From Meconema thalassinum (lineage: Eukaryota > Arthropoda > Insecta > Orthoptera > Tettigoniidae), in assembly GCA_946902985.2 (NCBI GenBank), contig OX336388.2, positions 133,559,846-133,623,845 of the forward strand: a stretch of DNA of 64,000 bases, in the 5' to 3' direction. Every line of letters begins with the position of its first letter. Within the stretch, counting starts at the first letter, position 1. The translations under genes and the position numbers were made by a program. Shown piece after piece: positions 32,885 to 44,445 of this stretch. The notes beneath the pieces are model-generated. The model had not been told where the DNA came from and did no database searches. It saw only the letters and a list, made by a program, of their open reading frames with translations.

Positions 32885-33734
32885 TAAAAATAAGGATTAC
32901 AAAGTAAAAACGAAAATAAAAATTAGAATGTAAATAAAAATGGAAAAAATAAAAAATAAAGAAATAAAAAATAACAATGAAAATAAGACAAAAAGAAGAA
33001 TAAAATAATTCTAAATCTTGCTCTCTCATTGGCTGCTTTAAGCTGAAAGAGACCTTCAGAAATTAAGACACCTCAAGTGGTCTGGTAATCGACAGGACTA
33101 AATTCAGATTGACAAACATCAGTTTTCAGACCACGCAAACATTACATCCAGCAGAACCTGGACAGAGGAGTGCATAGCGAAAAGATGAAGAGATTTTGGG
33201 AAGACAAGCAAGATAAGTTGGATAGGTTCAATTGCGTTTCTTAGACGGGCATAACTAGGTAATAATAATATTAATAATAATAATAATAATAAAAATAATG
33301 TTTGCTTCTTTCTTGTGATTCAAAACGAACAACACTCCATTATATTCGTTCCCTGAGAACTTAAAAATGTTACTTAACAACAAAAACACACTTCTGGTGG
33401 TTATGAATATTGTTCTAAGAGAACCTGATCATTATTCTTTCATACAACACTCAAATATCAACGATGTGTTTCTAGAAAATGAAACGCTTGTATTTATTAA
33501 TATTTAACATGAGGATACATTTTACCAACTGGTGGCAACAGTTCATTTTTCACTGTTGGTGGATCTGCTCTCTCCATCCCCCGTAGTTTTCAATTAAATT
33601 TGGCCATTTAAATGATTCTCTAGTTTAAAAACTTGTATTTTACTTGAGAGTGGAAGTCCCAATTCCATCTGTCAGTTTCAACTTCACAACCATCAATGAC
33701 GGCTCCATTGACGAGTTTGAAAATGCATCTCCAG
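32885..33734. other. A-rich then unassigned sequence
   Basis: An A-rich low-complexity stretch (to about 33,010), then unassigned sequence with a short (AAT)n run at 33,265-33,295. No supported gene. Confidence 0.45.
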
Positions 33735-33840
33735 AGTTTTTTCTATATTTAAATATTTATAACTTTTATTTAATCAAATTATTTGTAAGGATGGCCATTT
33801 TATTTTATTTTATTTCATTTTATTTTATTTTATTTCATAT
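33735..33840 (+). repeat. Unoccupied relative of the P1 target
   Basis: ATATTTAAATAT...TAATCAAATTATTTGTAAGGAT followed directly by GGCCATTTTATTTTATTTTATTT. The same sequence is found split around P1: ...TTATTTGTAAGGAT (to 11,797) and GTAAGGATATCCATTTTATTTTA (from 14,213). Confidence 0.8.
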
Positions 33841-34089
33841 TGATTATATTATTTTACATCTCACCCGAATACTTATCCATTAGATTTTATACAGGGTGTA
33901 ACTAAATACGTTGTAGAGCTCCGGGGATTCGATAGAGGACCTGACAACAAGCAAAACATGTCCTGTAAATATATGGTGTAGCCTATGTGCGTTTGTTGCC
34001 GTGTTACAAGCATTGTTTGTGGTGTACATAACACAGACCGCTTCACTGTGCAGGTTGGTCATTTGTGGAGGGCACACAGGCCACTTGTA

Positions 34090-34920
34090 AAAGGTGCGTT
34101 CAAAAAGTAACGAGCCGGAGGCTGTAATGCGCAAACCGGTGACAACATCGGCTACTCGTGGTGTGTGTAATGAGGTGTGGTTCCGACCAGATCGTGGAAG
34201 GTCACAGCCCGTCGCTAGAGGGCACGCATGCACGTTACGTGACGATACAAAGCGAGCAGCAGCATGTATCAATCGTCCAACCAAGACCAAGACAGTAGGC
34301 CATTCGACATGCTTCCTGGTGTGGTTGAAGACCGTGGGACACCCATTGGGCACACACTTTCCGCAAGTGCAGTCGTTCCTTCATGATGGTGTGCACACTT
34401 CCGACGCTCAATCCGACCACGGTGGCTATGGCGTTCACCGTCACTCGGCGGTCCTGGGTAATGAGTGCATCAACCAGCTGGAAGTTGTCATCGGTAATGC
34501 AGGGGGGTGCCCCAGACCGGGCATCATCGGCTAACGACACCCTCCTTCCCTGAAGCGCTTGTGCCACGCCTTGACCCTTGCAAAGGACATGCAGTGTTCG
34601 CCGTACACTTGTGACATTCGGCGATGAATGTCCGTTTCCCCTACTCCTTTCGCTGTCAGAAACCGAACAACACCTCTTTGCTCTTCGTTTGACGCCTCTA
34701 TGTCACTGTTTGCAATGTGACTGTCAGCGTTGGACGATTGATGCATGCTGCTGCTCGCTTTGTATCGTCAAGTGACCTGCACGCGTGCCCTCTAGCGACG
34801 GGCTGTGACCTTCCACGCTCTGGTTGGAACCACACCTCGTTACACACGCCACGATTGGCCGATGTCGTCACCGGTTTGCGCATTACAGCCTCCGGCTCGT
34901 TACTTTTTGAACACACCTTA
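34090..34920 (-). mobile_element. mariner deletion derivative M1
   Basis: 831 bp flanked by TA (34,088-34,089 and 34,921-34,922). The ends read AGGTGCGTTCAAAAAGTAAC and its near-complement, and inverted similarity continues for about 190 bp. Only the DNA-binding half of a transposase remains, on the minus strand. It lies inside the Tc1/mariner-like element at 33,891. Confidence 0.85.
34280..34746 (-). pseudogene. mariner transposase N-terminal (HTH) domain, M1
   Basis: The first frame (34,746-34,531) holds MHQSSNADSHIANS and RVKAWHKRFREG, and a second frame continues with SLADDARSGAPP and VGLSVGSVHTIMKERLHLRK, the paired helix-turn-helix region of mariner transposases. A frame change lies at the boundary. 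Similarity ends after HQEACRMAYCLGLG and no DD34D catalytic domain follows; the right inverted repeat starts there. Confidence 0.85.
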
Positions 34921-34921
34921 T

Positions 34922-35215
34922 ACGTTTCGTCTCTATTCAAGTCCAAACAAATGGATAGGGAGTCAGATACAGATACCGTGGCCTGCTCGTTCTCCCGATC
35001 TCAACCCATTAGACTTCTAGTTACGGGGTCATGTTAAGGCCTTTGTGTATGCCACACCTATTTGTAACGAGGACATGCTGCGTCAGCGAATAGAGCAAGG
35101 ATGTCAGCAGATACTCCAGACGCTGGGAATATGGGAGCGTGTGAGACAGTCAATGATGCGGCGAATAGACGCCTGCATTTCAGCTCGTGGTAGCCATTTT
35201 GAGCACCTTCTATAG
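34922..35215 (+). pseudogene. Tc1/mariner-like transposase C-terminus
   Basis: Reads WPARSPDLNPLDF, then an in-frame TAG (35,018-35,020), then a region ending ERVRQSMMRRIDAC and HFEHLL with stop TAG at 35,213-35,215. The WPxRSPDLxPLDFxLWG motif and this C-terminal tail are characteristic of an insect IS630-Tc1/mariner transposase group. The N-terminal and first catalytic parts are missing. Confidence 0.8.
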
Positions 35216-35566
35216 AGAACTGTAAGTAGTAACGTACATTTTATCAACACAAATGACCAACCTGCATACTGAAGCGGTCTGTGTTACGTACACAACAAAA
35301 AATGCTTGTACCACGGAAACGAAAGCAAATACACCATAATACAGGACATGTCTTGGTTGATGTCAGGACCTCTATCGAATTCCCAGAGCTTTCCCACATA
35401 TTTAGTTACACCCTGTTACGTTATGTTACGTTGGAACTTGATAGAACATTTCTAAACCAAATAACCTACAAAATTAGCGACACACTACCAATTGTAGTGG
35501 TAGGTTCTTTTCCATGCCATAAATCTATGACATGGGTCGGCCGGCTTTAATTCCCCTCCGAAGTTA

Positions 35567-35686
35567 GGCATACTGAAGTATTGTATCGCTCTTAAAAATC
35601 CGACAACTTCGTCCGGGTTTGAACCCGCGATCTTGGGCATAGCAGTTCAGCATGCTACTGACTACGCCACCGAAGCCGTCCCCCAT
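35567..35686 (-). mobile_element. tRNA-headed SINE, GGCTTCGG group
   Basis: On the minus strand the head GGCTTCGGTGGCGTAGTCAG leads through AGCATGCTGAACTGCTATGCCC to GGGTTCAAACCCGG (B box) and TCGGATTTTTAAGAGCG. Relatives lie at 44.2, 45.2, 54.1 and 55.6 kb. Confidence 0.85.
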
Positions 35687-36887
35687 CCGTCTTATCAGAT
35701 GTGTAAATAATCACCTGCAGTTAATTAACCTTTGATCTAATAAATTATTTGATATACTTTTCCTTTTGTATCTCCTATAAAACTTTTAAATAGCGACTTG
35801 CGCCCTTGCACTAATGATGGCTTCAAAAGCGTCACACATCGCACAACTGATCTAGAGTTCTTTTTTTATTTTCTTTTTTAAGTTCCTTCGGGCTTCACTG
35901 AGGAACATAGAATCATTCACAATTTGCATGAGGATAGGTCTGTAAACCAGTTTATTTATAACGTCGTTTACACACAGAGAGTTAGCTATTTTTGCAATGT
36001 AGTTGCGGAGACGAGTACAAATCCAGAATAAGATAAACTGTCGAAGTGTTATTACTGTGCCCATTTAGCAAGAAATATGCCAATCACAGTATACCAGCGT
36101 AGCTCAATTCGGGATTTCGGGGCAGCGGTAAGTTCCCCCACTCTGTGACTCACATATTTTGGATTAATTAGAGGATACACTTGCAAAAATAACAACAAAA
36201 TCAACTCCTATTTAAACATATTTAATTAATAAAATTAATGGCGCTACAAACAATTAAACAATTTAATTACAGACCCAAATATCAACTGCTTGTTCCAAAT
36301 GAACAAGGGATCACAAAATAAAATAAACAAATATTGAATTCAAAACCTGTGGTTTCCACATAAACCAACAATTCTTACTTAGTCTCACTTCCATAAAGCA
36401 CTAACATTAAGTTTACATAACTCTGAGCTCTTTGGCTCCATGCATCTGCATTATTACGGTGTCATTCTTGTACACCTCAAACACTAGCTTTTATATTTTC
36501 TTATTTCTCAAGAACAAATATATAATTATATTTAAAAATCTATGTTAATTATCTAATTCAATATTTTGGGCATGTCCACACATTCAGTTGTTATCATCTC
36601 TCTTTATTTCACAAACATATTAAGGTAATCAGAAAATCAATTGTGTACTCCAGAGCGTGAAGGTACTTGACACAGTCAAAAAACTATAGTTACTCCCGAA
36701 CTCAGTTGCCTTCAATCAACTCGTGGAATCCCACGTCCTTACATTATTACAATAGGGATTGTTATTTATCTCTTATGTCTTAAATAGACCATTATCATAT
36801 AAGAAACTACGATCTGAACCGGCAAACGAAATATCCATCTTTAAGGACCTCGGTTCAACGCCCGGGTCGTTTACAACTTTAAACACT
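35687..36887. other. No gene recognised
   Basis: AT-rich sequence between the SINE and the solo LTR, without supported coding or RNA features. Confidence 0.45.
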
Positions 36888-37750
36888 TGTTTTAGATCCC
36901 TTATTTGGGGGTGGATCTAAAAGGGAGAGTTGCTGTACTAATTTATGAGGTTGTGCCTAAAGAAGGGTAGCTCCCCTTGACAGGGCAAGCTGACCAGTGT
37001 AGTGTGTTGTGGTGTGCTAGGAACTAGGGGGCGTTCCTATAAATAATGTGGTAGTATTTGAGGGGATGGGACCCACTGCAAAGGGTCGCTGTACTAGTCG
37101 CTCAGCTGACTGCTTGTTATGTAATCGACTCTGCTCGTATCAGCCGGGTGGCACGCGCTTCACTTGAGCACGCGAGCCGCTGTGAGGAATACAATGACGT
37201 CTGAGTTGGCGTTATTACTACGTGTGTCACGTCTGACTGTGACGGGAGTAAGGAAGGGCGTTGGGATGTAAAGAGGCGTATAACAGTAATGCTAGTGTAG
37301 AGTGTGGACCAAGTGTTTTATTGGTCTGTGATATTCTTTGTGTGAGTCCCTTGTAGGGAATGAAATTATGTTTATAATGTGATACAAGTTGTGGGTTGCA
37401 GGTTACATAAATAGGAACTCTGAACACGATTGACTGACTCACCTCGGTTGACACCAGCGTAGCTTCGGCCGTCTTGATGGAGCACTGACAATGGAGAGAG
37501 AGCTTGACCTCATTAGGACGTCTTCTTATACCTTCAGACGCCCTCCTGTCAGCAATGTATTGGCCCAGTTAGTACTATGTCGCTGAGTGTAATGATTACG
37601 TAAGGCTTGAGCTGCTTTATGGAGTAGCAAGCTGTCCTTACAGTATTAATGGATGTTGCCCCGGCTTTCCAAGGGTTGCCATTTTAGGGGATTTAGCCAG
37701 ATGTTGGGGGGATGGTCTCCAAGGGGTGCATACCCCTGGGATGCTGTACA
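36888..37750 (-). mobile_element. Solo LTR of the first gypsy family
   Basis: 863 bp, the reverse complement of an LTR like that at 10,148-11,020 (minus strand starts TGTACAGCATCCCAGGGGTA and ends GGATCTAAAACA). It is flanked by the exact 4-bp direct repeat CACT (36,884-36,887 and 37,751-37,754). No internal element sequence adjoins it, so it is the product of LTR-LTR recombination. Divergence from the other LTR is substantial by eye, so it is older. Confidence 0.92.
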
Positions 37751-37754
37751 CACT

Positions 37755-40700
37755 CCTGGTGTATTCGTTTCTCTTTAAAACAGCTTACGAGACGGTCTCA
37801 GTTCCTTCTCGCTTTAAGAAGGCTAGACTCCACTACATGGGGTGCGATTTATGACCTGTTAGGGTGGGGAGACATCCCGTCTGGCCCAACATTTAGTAGC
37901 TTATTTTCAAGGCTTTCAAAACAAACCTTTCCATTCATACAGTTCTGAGGAGACCAGGCTTTATTGTACCGTAACATTCAAACAACTATTCTTTGGTTCA
38001 CAGACCATTTTTATATCCTTGGCATTTATTAATTATGAGAGGGTCCTCATTGATTGGGAAGATTTAATACACATACGACGACGAAGAATTTCAGGGGCTT
38101 TTATCATAAGAAGATCCTGCATTCGAATCTCTTCAGGTGCCTCGGGAACTAATCCCATACAGAGGGCTTATACAAAATGCGATTTAGAGTCGGCCGTGGC
38201 CCAATGACATACGCTCAATAATACCATATATTAGCTCCCTTTTTAAATACATACACAATGCCTCGTGATACTAATGTCACTAATAGAGGACTTACACAAT
38301 TATCAATTCACTGCAATCAACTACCCTCCATAAGTAATGTACCAAGTATTTAACCACTACGCGTTCCTAGCGTGACACTTTAATATTATATTTGCGCTCA
38401 TTATGCGCTATGCATTATTTTAAGCCGAAAATGTCTTCCCAAGAACTGGTAAAATCTCTTTAGTAACAATTCATATTATTTTAATTCACATATTGATCTT
38501 TCCATGGTCGATAAATCGCTCCCTATTTTAAAATATTCCATTGAACCTCATTTCTTACACATACGTTAAGGCTTAACGTTCTTATGTTCATATCAATTTA
38601 TTTGATTTTTATATAACATTTCCATATTTAATTATTATTATTATTATCTTTATTCTTTATACAAGCTCAAAGGCTATTTCTTTCATATCTCAACTTTACT
38701 TTATTTCAATGTCTTTTATGATAATTAAATGATATTTCGCTTGCTCTTATGACATTTGTTAAATACATTAACCCTTTATTCACATATTTCTCTACGGAAT
38801 TTATTCTTTACATCATTATTCATAATTTCTCTATTTATTTATTATTGTTCAGACCGTATTCTTGATTATTCAATATTCATTCATTAAAACACATCCCTTT
38901 CACTCAAAACTCCGGTGAGTTGTACACAATCAATTTCTGACACCAAAATAAAAATGAATTTTGTACTTACATATTTTCAGATCATCCCACGATCTTAAAT
39001 CTGGTGTGGCGTTTCATTTTTGGGCCCACTTCGAACTGTTTACACCATATTAAAGGTATTCATCTTACGTAAAAACACTTTTGGACCTATATCTAGAACA
39101 CTTAATATTGACGACATTTTTATATACTGGTGTGTCCCTTTTGAACACATAATAACACTAAAAATATTATCTAACACACAATCTTAATTATTTTACACTT
39201 CATAATTACTCGATCACTAGGCCGCGTTTCTGCGCCTATCACACGTGATCTTCTTAAATTCCCGTTTCCAAGCGTGAGATTTATCTGATGTCGGCTTCCT
39301 ATTCTGAAGAATCCGAAAGTCCCGAAACATCTACTGTTCCCTGGAGTTCAATTCTGCTATTCCTATCCTGGATAACTGGCTATTATCTCGCTTGAACGGC
39401 TTCTCTGTAGATCTGTCTATTGATCCTAACGAGAGTTTATATGGATCGAGGTCTCCTCTAAGACCTATAGATTAGTTTCTAGCAGCTAGCACTTTTTGAT
39501 TCTAGTACTATTATAATTGTTCGCCTGCTATCTGGAGCTAATGCTTATAGTCTCCTATTCTATTTATTTGAACTGTTTTTTAACGCTCCTACGTTCGAAC
39601 CTTATTCTGTTCTTTCTTTTTAGGTTGCTTCAACTTAAATAACAGTTTATCTGTCTGGTACGATACTTCCGTACGTTATGATCTGTTCGTTACATTTAAC
39701 GACCTATCGCCTTTAAGTCCGACGTTCGCAGCCTGCTCTGACTATATCTTGCGAATCTTCACTTTAACTTGTATACAGTCGGCCTAAATCCTATAATTAG
39801 GATTTTCCTAATACTTCACTACGGCGATACTTTAAAATTTCGTCGTGAATGCTCCTTATGGAGGCCAGCAAGTCGTTACTACTGTGACGCCTGAGGCTAT
39901 TGGATCTTACTTCGGTGATGAAAAACAGCGTTTCTCCCCTCAAGGAGTACTGGTAGCTGTTATCGATGTAACGCAGAGTTACGTCCCCTCACGGACTGTT
40001 GGAATGATTACTTCTACGTCGTGGAGCAGCACTTCCCCTCACGGAATGCTCGTAGGACTGCGTGCGATGTGACGTGATACAGCACCTCTGGCTGTCTGAA
40101 TACTGCATTCGGTGCTTATACTTGTTGCGCAGTATGACCTCCCCTGAGGTTTATACGTTTGAAGACTTTGATGCAGCACCTCCGGTCACGGAGTGCTCGT
40201 TGTAACTGCTTTCAATGATGATCGTGACACAGTGACGTGCCCGCAGGCTGATGATAACTGCATGTGCGATGCGACGTGATACAGCACCTCCCCTCAAGGA
40301 GTCTGTCGTGAACTGCATGATTGGCTTGGAAACGCCCGAAGCTTTATACTGTTTTACTACAAAAAAATAAGACTCAAGCCTTTTCTGTGGTCAACTTCTA
40401 AAATAATGGTGCCACAAATATAAAAATTATATCTTCCGGAAGCTTGTCTTTTCAATGTCTAATGATCTTATTGCACCTCAGAATCGATCGTGCACTTCGG
40501 AGATATTAATTAATTTCTCGTCCTCAATTGTGTGGGTGTTGCATTCTTTTTGATCTCTCCCCTCCACAGAGGCTTAGGTAATTCCCCTATGACGTCGTCT
40601 TACGTCGGCAGTTTATTTCTGCACAATTATTACATGGTTTCTCTATACTGAAAAATCTCTCATTCAAAATAATTCACTGTACTGTGCTTGTTTACTCATT

Positions 40701-41097
40701 ATTATGCTCGTAAACGTGTTAATTTTAATTATTCCTCTTCTGGTGCGTATGCGACGTTGTCAATTTCCAGCCACGTCAGCTTGAATTCCGATTCAGGCTT
40801 CTCTTTCTATCACGGTGGAAACTTCCACTCAGTTATTAATACTCGTGACCGGCCCTCTCTGAAATGTTGAGTGGGGTGATCTCATCTAAGGAGCAGCTGT
40901 CCCTAGCCGCTTGCACAATGTTAAGCTATATTCCTGGCTTAAAATCTTTCTCCGTTCCTTTAAGAACTATACGTTTCTTTCATTTCTTCCTTAAGGACAT
41001 TGGTTCGACCGTCATGGACCCTATGGCCCATGGGTTCATTACTAAGGCCCGGATTGTTATGTGTTTAAATAATTTTTATTTAACTAAATATATTCTA
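37755..41097. other. No gene recognised
   Basis: About 3.3 kb without a credible ORF. Between 39,930 and 40,320 a short hairpin-prone motif recurs (see the repeat entry). The rest is AT-rich. Confidence 0.4.
39930..40320 (+). repeat. Recurrent CTCCCCTCA(A/C)GGAG-like motif
   Basis: Variants occur near 39,935, 39,986, 40,034, 40,139, 40,185 and 40,288. Several can form a 4-bp stem. Two also share GTGATACAGCACCT upstream. Confidence 0.55.
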
Positions 41098-41099
41098 TA

Positions 41100-41919
41100 A
41101 GGTGCGTTCAAAAAGTAACGAGCCAGAGGCTGTAATGCGCAAACCGGTGACGGCATCGGCTAATCGTGGCGTGTGTAACGAGATATGGTTCCGACCAGAG
41201 CGTGGAAGGTCACAGCCCGTCGCTAGAGGGCACGCGTGCACATCATGTGACGATACAAAGCGAGCAGCAGCATGCATCAATCGTCCAACGCTGACAGTCG
41301 CATTGCAAACAGTGACATGGAGGCGTCAAACGAAGAGCAAAGAGGTGTTGTTCGGTTTCTGACAGCGAAAGGAGTAGGGGGAAGGAACATTAATCGCCGA
41401 ATGTCACGGCGAACACTGCATGTCCCTTGGAAGGGTCAAGGCGTGGCACAAGCGCTTCAGGGAAGGACGGGTGTCGTTAGCCGATGATCCCCGGTCTGGA
41501 GCACCCCCCTGCATTACCGATGACAACGTCCAGCTGGTTGATGCACTCATTACCCAGGACCGCCGAGTGACGGTGAACGCCATAGCCGCCGTGGTCGGAT
41601 TGAGCGTCGGAAGTGTGCACACCATCATGAAGGAACGACTGCACTTGCGGAAAGTGTGTGCCCAATGGGTGCCCCACAGTCTTCAACTACACCAGGAAGC
41701 ATGTTGAATGGCCTACTGTCTTGGTCTTGGCTAGACGACTGATACCTACTGCTGCTCGCTTTGTATCGTCACGTAACGTGCACGCGTGCCCTCTAGCGAC
41801 GGGCTGTGACCTTCCACGCTCTGGTCGGAACCACACCTCGTTACACACGCCACGATTAGCCGAAGTCGTCACCGGTTTGCGCATTACAGCCATCGCCTCG
41901 TTACTTTTTGAAAGCACGT
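41100..41919 (+). mobile_element. mariner deletion derivative M2
   Basis: 820 bp, flanked by TA (41,098-41,099 and 41,920-41,921), with the same ~190-bp inverted ends as M1 and the same internal content. It is in the opposite orientation to M1 and has inserted next to unrelated sequence. Confidence 0.88.
41272..41704 (+). pseudogene. mariner transposase N-terminal (HTH) domain, M2
   Basis: Begins MHQSSNADSRIANSDMEASN, shifts frame near 41,410-41,440 and continues SLADDPRSGAPP to VCAQWVPHSLQLHQEAC, stop at about 41,705-41,707. It ends at nearly the same residue as M1, so the deletion of the catalytic half predates both insertions. Confidence 0.85.
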
Positions 41920-42420
41920 TATATTTATTTACATTTTTTGCCGTTTTTATAAAATAAATTGATATTCTGGCGTATTTATTCATAAGTACATATTACCTAC
42001 ATTTGGCAGTGTATTGTACTCCTTACATGACAGCTGCTCACATTTTCGAACCTTGGCAATTCCAGTAATTTGCTTCTCTATTTCGTGAATGCACTTTTGT
42101 CTCTGAATTGTAGTAGTATTTTAAGACAAGAATTCCTCGGTCATTAAGTATCCGAGGGGGGCTGGAGTCAACAGTTCATTAAGCCACCAATAGTCCTTAC
42201 TTCCCAGAAAATGTTACTTGAAATAACAGTGGTCTGGGAAACTTGTGAGTATTGACAGAGTGCTATGAAAGTTTTTGAAGTGACCTTTTCTTCTGCTCTT
42301 TAAAATGAAATTCGAAAACGGCGCATAGGGTAGCCTACATGATCTCGTATCGCGCATCTGCAGTAAGTATTTTAGGATTCGGGTACTGAGGAAAGCCTCA
42401 GTCTATTAAGCGAGAGCATT

Positions 42421-43024
42421 GAGTCGTCCAGTTGCAAAACTCGTTTAATCCACCTGTGAATAAGAATCATGTCGTAACATTATTTTTTTAAATTTTATTC
42501 TCTTTTATTTTGTTTGATTTTGATTTTGTTTTGTTTATTTTGTTTTGTTTTATTTTATTTCGTTTTATTTTGTTTTAAATCGTTTTGTTTTTCTGTTTTG
42601 TTTTATTTTATTTTGTTTTTGTTTTATTTTGTTTTGTTTGATATTGATTTTGTTTTGTTTATTTTGTTTTATTTTGTTTTGTTTTGTTTTATTTTTATTT
42701 TCCAGAAAACAAACACAATACTAAAAACAAAACAAAACACGAAGCAAAAAGCAAAATTCAAAAACAGAAGCAAAAGCAGAAAAGAAAAAGCAACAAACAT
42801 AAAGCAGAAAACAAATGCAAAACCAAAACCATGAAAGAAAAGCAAAAAATAAAATTCAAAATCAAAAGCACAAAGCAAACACAAAACCAAAACACAAAGC
42901 AAAAAGGAAAAAGTAGAAAACAACAAACACAAAAGATGCGTGAGGCAAAGCCCAGAGAAACGTTTCTCATGAAAATGATTCTTATTCACAAGTGGATTAA
43001 ACGAGTTTTGCAAATGGACGACTC
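42421..43024. repeat. Large palindrome with T-rich and A-rich halves
   Basis: 50-bp arms at 42,421-42,470 and 42,975-43,024 (outer end GAGTCGTCCA) are inverted copies with two mismatches. Between them, about 220 bp of TTTTG/TTTTA units is followed by about 230 bp of AAAAC/AAAGC units, so the interior is also largely self-complementary. The frames across it are composition artefacts. Confidence 0.9.
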
Positions 43025-43441
43025 ATTTGTACTGTAGTCAGGATTATGGATTATTCAAGCAGCTTTTCCCTTTTTTTTACTATTTTCGAGTTACTGGGGG
43101 ACATAAAATATGATATAAATTTAAGAACATATCTTAGAAACATATTTTCCACTTTTAAGCACATAGATCATATATATTATTTCAGTAAGTTAGTATAGAT
43201 CCCTCCTGCGGCGCTCACAAGCGACCGATCGGGACAAATGAGCTTTCAAATGAAAGAGAATATACATTAGCAGTGACGAATTTCACTCTAACTTCATAAA
43301 TATCTATAATTTATTTAAAAATAGACTTTAAAAAGAATGTACGAAGTGTGCGATTTGCAGATACTGTTGCTGTAAGAAAATACGCTTCATGATTGCTGTC
43401 CACTTCACATTTTGGCTGGTGTGACGCCTGTTTCATATCAT

Positions 43442-43574
43442 TTAGGTAGATTTCATTAGAAAGCTAACTATTGCAATGGGTACCATGTTTCGACTTCCGG
43501 AAAATTTCGACATATCTTCGCGTTTCACATCCCCCAGACCCCAAAACCACCGTCAGTTCAAAAGTTTATATATA

Positions 43575-43621
<47 letters not shown>

Positions 43622-44430
43622 TTTCTTGTGGACACGATAAGTGCCGTAATTTTGCACCAATCACTTTGAATTTTTTACATAACATGTATCCCTATAAAAT
43701 CTCGGTCGAGTTCGTTAATGGGCAAAATCGGTCGAAGGGGGTGAAAATGGGGGGCTTTTTTCGAAAAAGTGAAATTTCGCTATAACTCTCTTAATACGTG
43801 AAATATCGAATCCATTCAAAGTTCATAATATGTGTCGGATAAGTGCCAAAACTTTATGTCAAATACGTTTTTTGATAGCACCAACCATTGACCAAAGGGG
43901 TGGAAAAAAGTGGGTTTTTCGTGAAACATTAATCATATCTCTCTTAATAGGCACAATATCAAAACCGTACAAAATGGACAATATTCCTCCAATAATTACC
44001 TAAAACTTTTGTCTGAAAGAATTTTCGATATGACCCACCATTACGCCACGGAGTGAGCAAAATGATTTAAATTATAAGAAAATTCCAAGTGCCAAGAGTG
44101 GTTGCCATGACAACTTTACTTTTAATTGATACGGGTTGAGCCATCAGCAGTTGCTATGACAACGTCACTGCACGAGATCACATTCTGTTTTCATATGTCT
44201 GTGGGAAGCGACTTCGGTATCGGAACTGGTAGCATGCTGAACTTCTAAGCCCAAGGTCGCGGGTTCAGACCCGGCTGAAGTCGTCGGATTTACTAAGAGC
44301 GCCAAAAAACCCTGAGTATGCTTTCCTTCGGAGGGGAAGTTCCAACGTTCGTTGCGAGTTGATGGTTCCGGTGGCATCTAGTGGCCAAGTTCACAGCTAG
44401 GTGTCGTTGATGGTAGTATTTTAAATTATG
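43442..44430 (+). repeat. ~1 kb repeat E, copy a (contains SINE)
   Basis: Starts TTAGGTAGATTTCATTAGAAAG, includes CGACTTCCGGAAAATTTCG, a (TA)n tract (43,578-43,618) and CAAAATCGGTCGAAGGGG, then a tRNA-headed SINE at 44,205-44,345 (AGCATGCTGAAC...GGTTCAGACCC), and ends CACAGCTAGGTGTCGTTGA. The SINE is at the same place in all three copies, so it amplified with the repeat. Confidence 0.85.
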
Positions 44431-44445
44431 TAGCCTATTTTAGGT

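Larger units (their letters stand above)
33891..35415 (+). mobile_element. Tc1/mariner-like element with ~190-bp inverted ends
   Basis: Ends ACAGGGTGTAACTAAATA and its complement; inverted similarity continues for about 190 bp on each side, with CGATAGAGG.CCTGACA and ACACAGACCGCTTCA in both. A transposase C-terminus survives at 34,922-35,215. The rest is deleted, and a mariner derivative has inserted at 34,090. The TA duplication is not clean at the present ends. Confidence 0.8.

Noticed and set aside
33041..33250. Possible LINE C-terminal fragment
   Set aside because: Translations contain frequent stops and only vague resemblance to Arg/Trp-rich LINE tails.
42514..43037. Phe/Leu-rich and Lys/Asn-rich ORFs in the palindrome
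   Set aside because: Low-complexity T-rich and A-rich DNA; no evidence of coding.
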